A stretch of DNA of 64,000 nucleotides from positions 1-64,000 of the forward strand of contig JBEONO010000020.1 in the NCBI GenBank assembly GCA_040544425.1. The letters run 5' to 3'. The notes under the pieces are model-generated. The model saw only the letters and a program-made list of their open reading frames with translations, was not told the DNA's origin and searched no databases. Below, one piece after another: positions 49,141-60,093 of this stretch. The translations under genes and the position numbers were made by a program. How positions within the stretch are numbered: the stretch's first letter is position 1; each line of letters starts with the position of its first letter. The DNA is from Solimicrobium sp040544425. Lineage in GTDB: Bacteria; Pseudomonadota; Gammaproteobacteria; Burkholderiales; Burkholderiaceae_D.

Positions 49141-50043
49141 TTACGCGGGAAACACTCCCGTCGATAAATACCGGTCACCTCGATCACACACAATAAACAC
49201 AATCGTCGAATTTTCTACTGTTTCTGCAACGCGCAGTGCAACTTCACACGCGCCGGCTGCGGATACACCACAAAAAATACCTTCTTCCACAGCTAATCTG
49301 CGCGTCATGTGTTCTGCGGTCGTTTGACTGACCGAGATGATTTTATCTACGCGAGATGCATCATAAATTTTAGGCAAATACTCTTCGGGCCATTTTCTGA
49401 TCCCCGGAATTTGTGAGCCTTCTTCAGGCTGAGCGCCGATTATTTGCACATTTGCGTTTTGCTCTTTCAGGAACCTGGAAACTCCCATAATTGTGCCGGT
49501 AGTTCCCATCGCGCTAACAAAATGGGTTACTGTCCCGTTGGTGTCGCGCCATATTTCGGGGCCGGTGCCCGCGTAGTGAGCCAGTGGGTTATCGGGATTG
49601 GCGAATTGATCCAATATCCTGCCTTTTCCCTCAGACTGCATTTTTTCTGCCATATCGCGTGCGTACTCCATGCCACCTGTTTTAGGAGTCAAAATGATTT
49701 GTGCGCCATAAGCTGACATACTTTGACGACGTTCAACACTAAGATTTTCCGGCATGAGTAACACCATTTTATAACCACGCATTGCTGCGACCATCGCCAA
49801 GGCGATGCCAGTATTTCCACTGGTTGCCTCGATCAACGTATCACCTGGTTTGATGTCACCACGCTGTTCTGCGCGCAAGATCATCGACAAGGCGGGTCGA
49901 TCTTTTACCGAACCGGCTGGATTGTTTCCCTCCATCTTCGCCAAAATGATATTGTTGCGCTGACTCGCCAGTGCGCCTGGAATACGTTTTAACTGTACTA
50001 ACGGCGTATTGCCTACCGTATCTTCAATCGTCAAATATGACAT
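49141..50043 (-). CDS. cysM: Cysteine synthase B
   Basis: 300 aa. PLP enzyme making cysteine (or S-sulfocysteine) from O-acetylserine. The PLP Lys is Lys47 in NPAGSVKDRPA, and the phosphate loop is EATSGNTGIALA. CysM rather than CysK is favoured by the shorter length and the VGNTPLVQLKRI start. It has its own terminator shared with the XRE gene. Confidence 0.95.
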   Translation of the reverse strand: MSYLTIEDTVGNTPLVQLKRIPGALASQRNNIILAKMEGNNPAGSVKDRPALSMILRAEQRGDIKPGDTLIEATSGNTGIALAMVAAMRGYKMVLLMPENLSVERRQSMSAYGAQIILTPKTGGMEYARDMAEKMQSEGKGRILDQFANPDNPLAHYAGTGPEIWRDTNGTVTHFVSAMGTTGTIMGVSRFLKEQNANVQIIGAQPEEGSQIPGIRKWPEEYLPKIYDASRVDKIISVSQTTAEHMTRRLAVEEGIFCGVSAAGACEVALRVAETVENSTIVFIVCDRGDRYLSTGVFPA

Positions 50044-50084
50044 GATCTTCCCTAAAATCGCCGTAAATTCTCGTTATTATTCAA

Positions 50085-50117
50085 AAACAAAAACCCTGAG
50101 GTTTCCCAAAGGGTTTT
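50085..50117 (-). terminator. Intrinsic terminator of comEA
   Basis: AAAACCCT (50090-50097) pairs with AGGGTTTT (50110-50117). On the minus strand the stem is followed by TTTTGTTTTT. It lies 22 bp past the comEA stop. Confidence 0.8.
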
Positions 50118-50138
50118 ACTTTACATCAATTCCAAACT

Positions 50139-50495
50139 TTATTCCTTGTTGCCAGATTTTGAACCGCCAGCCGCACTATTTCTGACATTTTTTCCAGCAT
50201 CTGAAGAAACTGGAGTGACGTTCTCTTTTGATTTTCCATTAACCAGCAATCCTTCTTTAGAAAATCTGACTGAGTTTTTATCGCTTATTCCTTTAACTCT
50301 GTTTTCCAGATCGGACCAATCTTTAAACCCGCCACCTTTATCGCGCTCTGCCAATATTGCCTTGGATAAGGAAGGACCAATTCCTCGAATTCCATCTAAA
50401 CCAGCCTGATCAGTTTTATTGACCTCAACGCTTGCAACGGCAATGCCAGTCGCTGTCAATAGGGTTACCGCAGTAAGCAAAAACTTTTTAAACAT
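50139..50495 (-). CDS. comEA: ComEA-like helix-hairpin-helix protein
   Basis: 118 aa with a signal peptide (residues 1-21, VASVEVNKTDQAGL). One ComEA-type helix-hairpin-helix domain (GLDGIRGIGPSLSKAILAER) binds DNA without sequence choice, probably as the periplasmic DNA receptor in natural uptake. The C-terminal 40 residues are polar and low complexity. The gene is single, with AT-rich DNA and a 10-bp inverted repeat (50509-50518/50564-50573) upstream. Confidence 0.85.
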   Translation of the reverse strand: MFKKFLLTAVTLLTATGIAVASVEVNKTDQAGLDGIRGIGPSLSKAILAERDKGGGFKDWSDLENRVKGISDKNSVRFSKEGLLVNGKSKENVTPVSSDAGKNVRNSAAGGSKSGNKE

Positions 50496-50595
50496 GAAAA
50501 CCTCCCAAATATATAGATGATGAATTTAAATCCTGGCTCGATAGAGCTCAGTAAAGTTATCATATCTATATATCTAAAGTTATCATTATTAGTAC

Positions 50596-51537
50596 TTATT
50601 TTAAGAATAATTCTTCGTGAGTAACTGTCGCCGTTCCCAATTTACCTACGACGATTCCTGCTGCGCGGTTGGCAATTTCGACCGATTCCACCAACGGTTT
50701 TCCAGACGCCAGCATCGCGCCCAAGGTAGCAATTACCGTATCACCAGCACCAGAAACATCGAAAACTTCTCGCGCCATAGTCGGAACATGATGTGTCAAG
50801 TCGTCGGTATATAAACTCATGCCCTCCTCTGATCGCGTCACGAGCAGTGCTTGCAACCTGAGTTGCATGCGCAGGTTTTGCGCTTTCACTGTCAATTCGG
50901 CTTCACTCTTCCAGTCGCCGATTACCTGCCGCAATTCCGATCGATTGGGAGTCAGAATCGTCGCACCGGTATAGCGGGTAAAATCCGAGCCTTTTGGATC
51001 GACCAGAATCATTTTGTTAAGCGCAATGCCAGAGGCAATCATGTCAGTGACGTTAACCAAAGATCCTTTAGCGTAATCGGACAAAATAATCACATCATGA
51101 TCAGGCAGCAAGGTATGAAACTGGCTGAGTTTGTCGCGCAAAACACCTTCAGAAGGCGCTTCTTCAAAATCGACTCGCAATAGTTGTTGTTGACGGCCAA
51201 TCACGCGAAGTTTGATGATGGTCGAGATCTGCTTGTCGCGATTTAAATAGCTGGCAATGTGCGAGTCTTGCAGCAATTTTTCAACGATATCACCGGCTTC
51301 ATCCTGGCCGACCACTCCCAACAAAGATGTGTTAACACCCAATGCTACGGAATTTCTTGCCACGTTGGCAGCACCACCCAACCGCTCTTCGCGACGATCA
51401 ATTCGGACTATCGGCACGGGAGCTTCAGGTGAAATGCGATTGACTTCACCGAACCAATACCGATCCAGCATTACATCGCCGACCACCAACATACTGCGTC
51501 TGCCTTCGCGGCGCTCATTTAAAGTTGATTTACTCAT
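50596..51537 (-). CDS. rfaE1: D-glycero-beta-D-manno-heptose-7-phosphate kinase
   Basis: 313 aa. A PfkB-family kinase equal to the N-terminal half of E. coli HldE; the nucleotidyltransferase half is separate, as usual in betaproteobacteria. VVGDVMLDRYWFGEVNRISPEAPVP near the start, LGGAANVARN, and the catalytic DVSGAGDTVIATLG are clear. It serves LPS heptose synthesis. It lies 21 bp after ugd. Confidence 0.94.
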   Translation of the reverse strand: MSKSTLNERREGRRSMLVVGDVMLDRYWFGEVNRISPEAPVPIVRIDRREERLGGAANVARNSVALGVNTSLLGVVGQDEAGDIVEKLLQDSHIASYLNRDKQISTIIKLRVIGRQQQLLRVDFEEAPSEGVLRDKLSQFHTLLPDHDVIILSDYAKGSLVNVTDMIASGIALNKMILVDPKGSDFTRYTGATILTPNRSELRQVIGDWKSEAELTVKAQNLRMQLRLQALLVTRSEEGMSLYTDDLTHHVPTMAREVFDVSGAGDTVIATLGAMLASGKPLVESVEIANRAAGIVVGKLGTATVTHEELFLK

Positions 51538-51558
51538 CGTTAAAATATTAGTAGTGGA

Positions 51559-52938
51559 TTATTCAGTCTGAGTTAATACAGACCTGCCTATACCGTGATA
51601 TTCAATACCCAAATCAGCCATGTCGCGAGGATCAAACAGATTACGACCATCAAATATGACTGGGTTTTTTAACTTCGATTTCAACATGGAGAAATCTGGA
51701 CTGCGATAAGCTTTCCATTCCGTTACGATCAACAGGGCATCAGCTTTGTCAGCCGCCTCCATCGGATTTTTCACGTAACTTATGCGCTCCAATTTCTCTG
51801 GTTCGCTTTCAAAATCCAGTGCCAATACACGACGTGCCTCATTCATGGCTACTGGATCATGGACGGTCACTGTCGCTCCGCGAGTAAGCAATTCGCGCAA
51901 CAATACGCGCGATGAAGCTGCGCGCATATCGTCGGTATTCGGTTTGAAGGCCAGTCCCCATACAGCAAAATGCAGTCCATGCAAATCTTCGCCGAAACGA
52001 GTGACAACTTTATTGCCCAGCACTTGCTTCTGGTGATGATTGACTCTTTCAACCGCATTCAAAATCAATAAATTCTGATTGAATTCCTTGGCTGTTTTTT
52101 CCAGCGCCTGCACATCTTTCGGGAAGCACGAACCGCCATAGCCACATCCAGCATACAAGAAACTGTGGCCAATGCGTGGATCAGAACCTATGCCGTGCCG
52201 AACAGCTTCAATGTCGACACCCACACAGTCGGCCAGATTGGCCAGTTCATTCATGAATGAAATCCTGGTCGCCAACATTGCATTTGCGGCATATTTAGTG
52301 AATTCTGCCGAACGCACATCCATCCAAAAGGTACGCTCGTGGTTGCGATTAAATGGTGTGTAAAGCTGCTTGACCAACGCCTTGGCGCGCAAACCCAATA
52401 CGTCGCCATCGCTACCGATGACAATTCGGTCAGGCCGCATGAAATCCTCAACCGCAGCGCCCTCTTTCAGAAATTCCGGATTCGACACGACAGAAAACTG
52501 ACTGTCCTTTACGCCGCGCAACGCAAGTTCCTGCGCGATGACTTTACTGACTTTTTCGGCTGTTCCGACGGGCACGGTTGATTTGTCGATTACAACTTTA
52601 AAACCAGTCATGTATTTCCCGATATTCTTTGCAGCAGCCAACACATACTTTAAATCGGCCGAGCCGTCTTCATCCGGCGGGGTTCCGACCGCTATAAATT
52701 GAATATCGCCATGCGCAACACTGTCCTCGATATTGGTCGTGAATTTCAATCGCCCGTTCGCGCGATTACTCGCCACAACAACATCCAGGCCCGGTTCATG
52801 AATTGGAATTCCGCCATTGTTTAAAATCGCCACCTTATTCTCATCAAGATCAAGGCAAAGCACATCATTACCCAGTTCAGCCAAACACGCGCCTGTCACC
52901 AACCCCACATATCCAGTACCTATAATCGTGATTTTCAT
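51559..52938 (-). CDS. ugd: UDP-glucose 6-dehydrogenase
   Basis: 459 aa. It oxidises UDP-glucose to UDP-glucuronate with two NAD+. The Rossmann motif is [10 protein letters not shown] at residues 7-16, and the catalytic Cys271 is in [10 protein letters not shown]. The N- and C-terminal domains are complete. It supplies precursors for capsule or lipid A sugar. It is 23 bp after lapB. Confidence 0.97.
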   Translation of the reverse strand: MKITIIGTGYVGLVTGACLAELGNDVLCLDLDENKVAILNNGGIPIHEPGLDVVVASNRANGRLKFTTNIEDSVAHGDIQFIAVGTPPDEDGSADLKYVLAAAKNIGKYMTGFKVVIDKSTVPVGTAEKVSKVIAQELALRGVKDSQFSVVSNPEFLKEGAAVEDFMRPDRIVIGSDGDVLGLRAKALVKQLYTPFNRNHERTFWMDVRSAEFTKYAANAMLATRISFMNELANLADCVGVDIEAVRHGIGSDPRIGHSFLYAGCGYGGSCFPKDVQALEKTAKEFNQNLLILNAVERVNHHQKQVLGNKVVTRFGEDLHGLHFAVWGLAFKPNTDDMRAASSRVLLRELLTRGATVTVHDPVAMNEARRVLALDFESEPEKLERISYVKNPMEAADKADALLIVTEWKAYRSPDFSMLKSKLKNPVIFDGRNLFDPRDMADLGIEYHGIGRSVLTQTE

Positions 52939-52961
52939 TTTTTCCCTTAAAAGTTTTGCTG

Positions 52962-54137
52962 CTAATTCATTACATTTAATTCCTCAGTGCGGCGTGGCGG
53001 ATAAGTTTCCCAGCGATTGCAGCCAGGGCACTGCCAATAAAACTGACGTGCTTTAAATCCGCAGTGCGCACATTGGTAACGCGCCAATTTTTTCGCGTAA
53101 CCATGCACCAGATTCTTGACCATCGATAATTCCTGCAGTCGATCCGGCGAAACATACAACATCCGGGCATCAAGCAGCTTGTCCAGACCTAACAAAGTTG
53201 GCGTGCGGCGCACCTCTTCCGACACAATTTGGGTCGCCGCTTCACGACCTTCGACTTCCAAACTCGCTTGATACAGCACCTCGAGCAAATCGATCGACGG
53301 GGCCTGTTCCAGATAATTCTTCAGCAAATTAATACCTTCGTGCGGCCGCTCCAACGTTTTATAGGCGTCCATTATTCTCTGTGCAACCAGCGAGACATGG
53401 GGCGCACTTTGCTGCTCCACCCTGCGCCAGGTTTGCAACGCCTGTTCGGTCTGGTTTTCGGCAAGATAAATATCCCCGCGCAGCATGGTTGCCCGAACAT
53501 TGCTGCGATCAGCACCATGGGCTTGATCTAAAAATGCGATTGCAGCGTCATTGTGGGCATTCAAGATTTCATCTTGCGCCAGCTCGCAATAGAAATGAGC
53601 AATTTCCTTTTGCCGCGTCCCCGCGCCTGAATCTTGCAATGCGGATGCCGCTTCGATCGCACGAACCCATTCTTTTTCGCGCTGATAGATCTCCAGCAAG
53701 GCGCGACGCGACTGGACGCTGTACGAAGAATTGATGAGTAATCCAAACGTTTCTTCAGCCCGGTCAAGCAACCCGGCCTTCAGGTAATCCTGCCCCAATT
53801 CAAAATTTGCCTGAGACTTTTGGTCCTGTGGCAAGTCTGGACGCAACAGGAGATTTTGGTGTACCCGAATTGCTCTCTCGGTTTCTCCACGGCGCCTGAA
53901 CAGATTGCCTAATGCAAAATGCAAATCAACTGTTTCAGGATCAAGCTTCAACAACTCAATAAATGCGTCTATCGCCTTGTCGTGCTGATCATTCAGCAAA
54001 AAATTAAGTCCGTTGAAATAGCCGCGCGGCAAACTGCGCGACTCTGACAGCAATTGCTTAATATCGACTCGAGCCGCGATCCATCCCAAGACAAAAAATA
54101 TGGGAATAAATAGTAACCACCAAATTTCAAATTCCAT
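52962..54137 (-). CDS. lapB: LPS assembly protein LapB (YciM)
   Basis: 391 aa. An N-terminal membrane helix ([20 protein letters not shown]), about nine TPR units, and a C-terminal rubredoxin-like metal knuckle CAHCGFKA...CPGCNRW. In E. coli LapB guides LpxC to the FtsH protease to balance LPS synthesis. The lapA gene sits just upstream, as is usual. Confidence 0.96.
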   Translation of the reverse strand: MEFEIWWLLFIPIFFVLGWIAARVDIKQLLSESRSLPRGYFNGLNFLLNDQHDKAIDAFIELLKLDPETVDLHFALGNLFRRRGETERAIRVHQNLLLRPDLPQDQKSQANFELGQDYLKAGLLDRAEETFGLLINSSYSVQSRRALLEIYQREKEWVRAIEAASALQDSGAGTRQKEIAHFYCELAQDEILNAHNDAAIAFLDQAHGADRSNVRATMLRGDIYLAENQTEQALQTWRRVEQQSAPHVSLVAQRIMDAYKTLERPHEGINLLKNYLEQAPSIDLLEVLYQASLEVEGREAATQIVSEEVRRTPTLLGLDKLLDARMLYVSPDRLQELSMVKNLVHGYAKKLARYQCAHCGFKARQFYWQCPGCNRWETYPPRRTEELNVMN

Positions 54138-54184
54138 TTAAATTTTTTTAGTAAAAGTAATTTAGGATATGCGATCGAATTGAA

Positions 54185-54490
54185 TCAAACACTGTCTGGC
54201 TGTGGTGGCCGACTGTGTTCGGTTTGTAATTTCGCCAGCTCTTGCTCTTTGGATGCCAAATTTTTCTTGTGCTGCGACAGATCACGCCGATGCCTGAATA
54301 AGGTCGGCAACATCGCGAATACACCCAATACAATTCCAGCCACGAAGAAAATCAGCAGCATCAGCACCAGTGGTCCCGGAAACTCATATCCCATAAAGAA
54401 GTGCAGCGTGACGGGATCGGTATTTTTGAGGGAAAATCCAAAAAAAATGATGAATAAAATGACTGCAATAATTCTGGAAATAACTTTCAT
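54185..54490 (-). CDS. lapA: LapA-type DUF1049 membrane protein
   Basis: 101 aa from ATG 54490 with GAGAGGA 7 nt upstream; the longer frame to 54514 begins inside that region. Two membrane helices (VISRIIAVILFIIFFGFSL, VLMLLIFFVAGIVLGVFAM) and a short coiled coil. It partners with LapB in LPS assembly control. It is 47 bp ahead of lapB. Confidence 0.9.
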   Translation of the reverse strand: MKVISRIIAVILFIIFFGFSLKNTDPVTLHFFMGYEFPGPLVLMLLIFFVAGIVLGVFAMLPTLFRHRRDLSQHKKNLASKEQELAKLQTEHSRPPQPDSV

Positions 54491-54682
54491 CACGAATCCT
54501 CTCCACAAATTCAACTATTTTCAACCGGCATTGTACGTGAATATGATGACAAACAGTCTTATTGGCGAAAAGGCACCCTTCCATTCAACACAAATAATTC
54601 AGTCCTGATTCCGTATTTTTATAGTGCGTTTTTGAATTTGTAAAATTATCAATCTAATTTATGACCTCCTCACGTCAAGGTC

Positions 54683-54719
54683 AAAAAAAAACGGCATATT
54701 AATTTCTTAATATGCCGTT
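54683..54719 (-). terminator. Intrinsic terminator of ihfB
   Basis: AACGGCATATTA (54690-54701) and TAATATGCCGTT (54708-54719) form a perfect 12-bp stem. A long T run follows on the minus strand. It separates ihfB from lapA. Confidence 0.93.
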
Positions 54720-54743
54720 GCATTTTACTGATGCTGCAAAAAT

Positions 54744-55049
54744 TCAATCATCTTTTATTGGTTGACCAACCATGGCATCAACACGCTCACGCAGCTCTTT
54801 TCCGGGTTTAAAGTGTGGTGCGCGCTTTTCCGGCACCATGACCTTCTCGCCAGACTTCGGATTGCGTCCGATTCGTGGTGGACGGCTATTCAAAGAAAAG
54901 CTGCCAAACCCCCGTATTTCAATGCGCTGTCCAATAGCCAAAGCTTCGGAAATCGCATCTAATATTGTCTTGACAGCGAAATCCGCATCTTTCGCTACTA
55001 ACTGCGGATAGCGTTCTGCCAAACAGGCGATCAGCTCTGATTTTGTCAT
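54744..55049 (-). CDS. ihfB: Integration host factor subunit beta
   Basis: 101 aa. A DNA-bending protein of the HU/IHF family that works as a dimer with Ihf[41 protein letters not shown] and [13 protein letters not shown] are typical of the beta subunit; the Pro that intercalates is in NPKSG. It lies downstream of rpsA, the usual place in proteobacteria. Confidence 0.98.
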   Translation of the reverse strand: MTKSELIACLAERYPQLVAKDADFAVKTILDAISEALAIGQRIEIRGFGSFSLNSRPPRIGRNPKSGEKVMVPEKRAPHFKPGKELRERVDAMVGQPIKDD

Positions 55050-55166
55050 TAGTAAACCTTACTCATCGAAACAGTGAGCGCCACGAATTGGTCAAGTGTC
55101 AGGTGATTTCAGAGGTGGACATGCTCGCGCATGCCCACTCTCCTTGAAGAAAGTATTGGGCAATAC

Positions 55167-56885
55167 TTAGTTTTTGCTATCCAGCTTAGCCTTCAACAAT
55201 GCGCCCAAACTGGTTGTACCAGAAGATGCACTTGTATCGGTTGCGGTCATTTTTTGCATTGCATCTGCTGTTTCAACATTGTCTTTTGCTTTGATTGACA
55301 ATTGAATACTGCGTGCTTTACGGTCGATATTCAACACCAATGCTTCGACTGTATCGCCAACTTTCAAATGCGTGCCAGCGTCTTCAACGCGATCACGTGA
55401 AATTTCAGATGCGCGCAAATAGCCTTCAACTTCTTCAGACAATTGAATTACAGCGCCCTTTGGCTCTACTGACTTGACAGTACCAGTGACAATCGCACCT
55501 TTGTCATTCATTGCGCAATAGTTGTTGAATGGGTCGCCTTCGAGTTGTTTAACGCCCAGAGAGACACGCTCACGCTCAACATCAATAGCCAATACCACGG
55601 CTTCCAATTCATCGCCTTTCTTGAAACGACGCACAGCTTCTTCGCCAGTTTCTGTCCAAGACAAATCAGACAGATGCACTAAACCGTCGATATTGCCGGA
55701 CAAGCCGATAAATACGCCGAAGTCAGTGATTGATTTAATCGCGCCACGAACTTTGTCGCCCTTTTTATGAGTAACAGCAAAGTCATCCCATGGATTGGCT
55801 TTGCATTGTTTCATACCAAGGCTGATACGACGACGTTCTTCGTCGATTTCCAATACCATGACTTCAACTTCGTCACCCAATTGGACAACCTTGTTCGGTG
55901 CCACGTTCTTGTTGGTCCAATCCATTTCAGATACGTGAACCAGACCTTCGATACCTTGTTCGACTTCAACAAACGCACCGTAGTCGGTCAGATTGGTGAC
56001 TTTACCGAATAAACGGGTGTGTTGTGGGTAACGACGTGCCAGGCCAGACCATGGATCATCGCCCAACTGTTTCACGCCCAGAGACACACGATTTTTTTCC
56101 TGATCGAATTTCAATACTTTTGCAGTCACTTCCTGACCTACAGTCAATACTTCGGAAGGGTGACGAACCCGACGCCATGCCAGGTCGGTAATGTGCAACA
56201 GGCCATCAATGCCGCCCAGATCAACGAATGCACCGTAGTCGGTAATATTTTTCACCACGCCGGTCACAACTGTACCTTCGCGTAATGTTTCCATCAATTT
56301 AGCGCGTTCTTCGCCCATCGATGCTTCAACAACTGCACGACGTGACAAGACAACGTTGTTGCGCTTGCGGTCTAATTTGATGACTTTGAATTCCATGGTC
56401 TTGCCTTCGTACGGTGAAGTATCTTTCACCGGACGGGTATCAACCAAAGAACCTGGCAAGAATGCACGGATGCCGTTAGTCAGGACAGTCAAGCCGCCTT
56501 TAACTTTACCGTTCACAGTACCAATCACGATTTCGCCTGATTCCAGGGCTTTTTCCAACGCCAGCCATGAGGCCAGACGTTTTGCTTTGTCACGTGACAA
56601 AATAGTGTCGCCGAATCCGTTTTCCAGCGAGTCAATCGCTACGGAAACGAAATCGCCAACCACAACTTCCAATTCGCCTTGATCGTTTTTGAATTCTTCC
56701 AGAGGAATAAATGCCTCGGATTTCAGTCCGGCGTTAACGATGACGAAGTTGTGATCAATGCGGACTACTTCAGCGGAGATAACTTCGCCGGAACGCATAT
56801 CTTGACGTGACAGGGACTCTTCAAACAGAGCTGCGAAGCTATCGGTACCGGTAGCGTGGTCTTGCGACATAAATACTGTTGCCAT
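55167..56885 (-). CDS. rpsA: 30S ribosomal protein S1
   Basis: 572 aa with six S1 (OB-fold) domains, the normal form. It brings mRNA to the ribosome. Domain 3 onward shows the repeated [20 protein letters not shown] type motif. The GCT- and CGT-rich codon use fits high expression. A 158-bp leader separates it from cmk. In E. coli this leader is where S1 represses its own synthesis. Confidence 0.98.
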   Translation of the reverse strand: MATVFMSQDHATGTDSFAALFEESLSRQDMRSGEVISAEVVRIDHNFVIVNAGLKSEAFIPLEEFKNDQGELEVVVGDFVSVAIDSLENGFGDTILSRDKAKRLASWLALEKALESGEIVIGTVNGKVKGGLTVLTNGIRAFLPGSLVDTRPVKDTSPYEGKTMEFKVIKLDRKRNNVVLSRRAVVEASMGEERAKLMETLREGTVVTGVVKNITDYGAFVDLGGIDGLLHITDLAWRRVRHPSEVLTVGQEVTAKVLKFDQEKNRVSLGVKQLGDDPWSGLARRYPQHTRLFGKVTNLTDYGAFVEVEQGIEGLVHVSEMDWTNKNVAPNKVVQLGDEVEVMVLEIDEERRRISLGMKQCKANPWDDFAVTHKKGDKVRGAIKSITDFGVFIGLSGNIDGLVHLSDLSWTETGEEAVRRFKKGDELEAVVLAIDVERERVSLGVKQLEGDPFNNYCAMNDKGAIVTGTVKSVEPKGAVIQLSEEVEGYLRASEISRDRVEDAGTHLKVGDTVEALVLNIDRKARSIQLSIKAKDNVETADAMQKMTATDTSASSGTTSLGALLKAKLDSKN

Positions 56886-57043
56886 AATGTGTTTTGTAGG
56901 TAGTAAACAATTCGTTGCACCCTAAAAAAAATTTTTTCGGGTGAATCAAACTGGGTTAGGTTAATAAAGATCCGGCACAACCTTGCGTTCTGCTGGACCA
57001 GCACGAGTTTTCGGAAAACTGTTAAGTAAAGTGTCAGGCGAAT

Positions 57044-57712
57044 TCAAGTGCTACTCTGTGCTGCGGCATACTGTTTCAACACTTCCGAAACTGCCTGCTC
57101 TACAGTCAGCTCCGAGGTATCCAATAAATATGCACCTGGCGCCGGCTTCAATGGTGCGGCAAGTCGATTTCTATCGCGCTCGTCACGTTCGGTCAAATCC
57201 TGCAAAAGGTCGTCCATGCTAGCAGAAAATCCTTTGCTAATCAATTGCTTAAATCTTCGTTCTGCGCGCGCCGGAATATTTGCAGTTAAAAATATTTTCA
57301 GTACCGCATTGGGGAACACAACCGTGCCCATATCTCGCCCGTCCGCAACCAATCCAGGCTCAGTGGCAAAATCTTGCTGAAATTGAAACAATGCCTTGCG
57401 GACCGATGGCAATACTGCAATTTTAGATGCCGCCTTGCTAATTTCTTCGGTACGTATGGCGTCAGTCACCTCTTCGTCGCCAAGAAATATTGTCTGGCCA
57501 ACAAATCGGCACGGCAATTGGCCGGCAATTTTTGAAATTGCCGCTTCATCATTCAAGGCTAATTGGGCCTTTAATGCCGCATATGCCACCAAGCGGTACA
57601 GAGCTCCTGAGTCAAGATAACGGAAATGCAAGGCATCGGCGACAAATTGCGCAACGGTGCCTTTGCCGGAAGCGGTTGGGCCGTCAATGGTAATAATCGG
57701 TACTGCATTCAT
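57044..57712 (-). CDS. cmk: Cytidylate kinase
   Basis: 222 aa from ATG 57712, with GAGGAGG 6 nt upstream, instead of the longer frame to 57727. It phosphorylates CMP and dCMP. The P-loop is DGPTASGKGT (about residues 8-17). The LVADGRDMGTVVFP motif and the lid region are present. It lies 11 bp after aroA. Confidence 0.97.
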   Translation of the reverse strand: MNAVPIITIDGPTASGKGTVAQFVADALHFRYLDSGALYRLVAYAALKAQLALNDEAAISKIAGQLPCRFVGQTIFLGDEEVTDAIRTEEISKAASKIAVLPSVRKALFQFQQDFATEPGLVADGRDMGTVVFPNAVLKIFLTANIPARAERRFKQLISKGFSASMDDLLQDLTERDERDRNRLAAPLKPAPGAYLLDTSELTVEQAVSEVLKQYAAAQSST

Positions 57713-57723
57713 TGCCCACCTCC

Positions 57724-59046
57724 TCAATATTGTTTAATGGTTGCAAAGGTATTGAAGTAATCTGGAAAAGTTTTTGCTACACACTTTGGATCAAGTATCC
57801 GAATCCTGGTCCCTGCGCGCAACGCGCCATTTAACGTTGCCAAGGAAAAGCACATTGCCATCCGGTGATCATCATAGGTTTCAATGCTTGCAGGCGTCAG
57901 TTGTGCCGGAGGCGTGATCGCCAAATAATCCAGACCCGTTTCAACCTGCGCGCCGAGCTTGGTCAATTCAGTAGCCATGGCATCGATTCTATCGGTTTCT
58001 TTGACGCGCCAACTACCGATATTTCTCAATACACTGGTTCCGTTTGCGTACAGCGCAGCGATCGCAATCGTCATTGCCGCATCCGGGATTTCATTAAAAT
58101 CCGCATCGATCGCCTGCAATATGCCGTTGCTGCGCGCCTCGATAAAATTGTCGCCAACAGTAATACTGGCACCCATTTTTTCCAGGGCGTCCACGAAACG
58201 GACGTCTCCCTGTATGCTGTTACGACCCACTCCTGTCACGCGAACCGGCCCACCGCAAATTGCGCCTGCTGCCAAAAAATAGGAGGCCGACGACGCGTCA
58301 CCTTCAACATGAATGCTCCCGGGACTGCGATAGAACTGGCCCGCTTCAATAATAAATTTCTGCCAGCCGTCCCGTTTGACGGTGACACCAAAGCGCGCCA
58401 TTAAATTCAAGGTAATCTCGATATACGGCTTGGAAATCAATTCGCCGATTACCTCAATCACAATATCGTGCTCAACCAGAATTAACGGCGCAGCCATTAG
58501 CAGGGCCGTTAAAAATTGACTCGATACATTGCCGCGCACTTGCCAGCCATGCGGCCGGATATGACCACTCTGAATATGCAATGGCGGGAAACCTGGCAAT
58601 CCAGTGTAGGTAATCTCAGAGCCGACATGGCGCAGCGCATCGACCAAATCGCCGATTGGGCGTTCGTGCATGCGTTGCACACCGTGCAAAGTGTAATCGC
58701 CACCCAGCACGGCGAGCGCGGCGACCAGCGGCCTTATTGCCGTGCCGGCATTCCCCATAAACAGGTCGGCTTTTTTCACCGGGAATTTACCGTCTACGCC
58801 ATGAACCAGATAGTCCTGCGTCTCGCCCTTTTGCTGCCAATGGACGCCCAGGGTTTGCAATGCGTTCAGCATGACCAGGGTGTCGTCTGAGGCCAACAGC
58901 TCAATAATTTCAGTGTCGCCTTCAGCCAATGCGGCCATCAACAAAGTGCGATTAGAAATGCTTTTGGATCCTGGCAAGCGGACCACGCCTTGGGCTCTGG
59001 TGACCGAATTCAAATCAAGGTAATGCGGGAAATGAGGGGTTTTCAT
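57724..59046 (-). CDS. aroA: 3-phosphoshikimate 1-carboxyvinyltransferase (EPSP synthase)
   Basis: 440 aa. It joins PEP to shikimate-3-phosphate in the chorismate pathway. [32 protein letters not shown] and the substrate-contact [13 protein letters not shown] region are clear. The glycine of the glyphosate-contact motif (GNAGTAIRP) is kept, so it is a class I enzyme. It lies between tyrA and cmk. Confidence 0.98.
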   Translation of the reverse strand: MKTPHFPHYLDLNSVTRAQGVVRLPGSKSISNRTLLMAALAEGDTEIIELLASDDTLVMLNALQTLGVHWQQKGETQDYLVHGVDGKFPVKKADLFMGNAGTAIRPLVAALAVLGGDYTLHGVQRMHERPIGDLVDALRHVGSEITYTGLPGFPPLHIQSGHIRPHGWQVRGNVSSQFLTALLMAAPLILVEHDIVIEVIGELISKPYIEITLNLMARFGVTVKRDGWQKFIIEAGQFYRSPGSIHVEGDASSASYFLAAGAICGGPVRVTGVGRNSIQGDVRFVDALEKMGASITVGDNFIEARSNGILQAIDADFNEIPDAAMTIAIAALYANGTSVLRNIGSWRVKETDRIDAMATELTKLGAQVETGLDYLAITPPAQLTPASIETYDDHRMAMCFSLATLNGALRAGTRIRILDPKCVAKTFPDYFNTFATIKQY

Positions 59047-59125
59047 AATGTTTAAATTTTACGCAAGGTGATCAGACTGTCGGTAACTCGACAGGCCAAT
59101 TTGGAAACAGGTTCAACTGTGTATA

Positions 59126-60076
59126 TCAATCGCCGCCCTCTTTGGCTGCTTTTTCTGCAGATTCGATAGATTCAATCCAGCGCAAACGAGCCGCCTGAGC
59201 ATTGCTAAAAATTGCCAGCAATTGCTCGCCATCGCTATTTTCCAGAGCTGCTGCGATACGTTGCAACTGGACTTGATAGTGGCCCAATTCATTCAATAAT
59301 TCCACGCGATTGGCCAGACTGATATCACGCCACATTTCTGGCGAAGACCCGGCAATACGGGTGAAATCACGGAACCCGCTGGCAGCGAATTCAAAACGTA
59401 AATCGGCCTGTGGCTGGGTATTGATTTGATCAACCAAAGCATACGCCAATACGTGCGGCAAATGACTGACCGCGGCAAATACCTGATCATGCAGACTTGG
59501 GCTCAAATAATGCGGAACCGCACCGCACCGTTCCCAGGCCATTGCCACGACATCAATCGTTGCCCGGGTGTTTTCAGTCAGCGCAGTGATAACAACTTTT
59601 TTCCCGGTATACAAGTCGACAATTGCCGCATCAGGTCCGTTGGTTTCCCGACCTGCAATCGGATGCGCCGGAACAAACTGATCGATCTTGTTGCCCATTG
59701 CCCGCCGCGCTGCAGCCACCACGTCAGACTTGGTGCTGCCAGCATCGGTGACTACCGTAGTTTTTTGCAGATGGGGGTAAATTGTCTTGAGGATGGATTC
59801 GGTCTGAGCAACCGGGGCGGCAATTAACACCAGATCTGCGCCATCCAATGCACTGGCGATGTCTGGCCCGGCCACGTCAACAATGCCCAGTTGCAGTGCC
59901 CGACTCAATGCCGCCTCACTGCGTTCTATGCCGACCACCTGACCGACGGCGCCACTTTTCTTTAACGCCAATGCGAAAGATCCGCCGATCAGGCCGACAC
60001 CAAAGATGACAATTTTGGTGAATTGTTTTGGGTTCCGATTCGCAACCAATACAGCCTCATCAAGGTGAATGATCAA
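59126..60076 (-). CDS. tyrA: Prephenate dehydrogenase
   Basis: 316 aa from TTG 60076; TTG 60049 (307 aa) has GAGG 6 nt upstream and may be the true start; no ATG is available. It makes 4-hydroxyphenylpyruvate for tyrosine. The NAD site is IFGVGLIGGSFALAL. VTDAGSTKSDV and PAHPIAGRETNG are family motifs. It lies 17 bp after pheA. Confidence 0.95.
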   Translation of the reverse strand: MIIHLDEAVLVANRNPKQFTKIVIFGVGLIGGSFALALKKSGAVGQVVGIERSEAALSRALQLGIVDVAGPDIASALDGADLVLIAAPVAQTESILKTIYPHLQKTTVVTDAGSTKSDVVAAARRAMGNKIDQFVPAHPIAGRETNGPDAAIVDLYTGKKVVITALTENTRATIDVVAMAWERCGAVPHYLSPSLHDQVFAAVSHLPHVLAYALVDQINTQPQADLRFEFAASGFRDFTRIAGSSPEMWRDISLANRVELLNELGHYQVQLQRIAAALENSDGEQLLAIFSNAQAARLRWIESIESAEKAAKEGGD

Positions 60077-60093
60077 GATACCTGGGAAAGGTA

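Noticed and set aside
60077..60093. Lack of hisC between pheA and tyrA as a deletion
   Set aside because: Some relatives carry a hisC copy here, but the order pheA-tyrA without it is also known, and the short 17-bp gap shows no scar.
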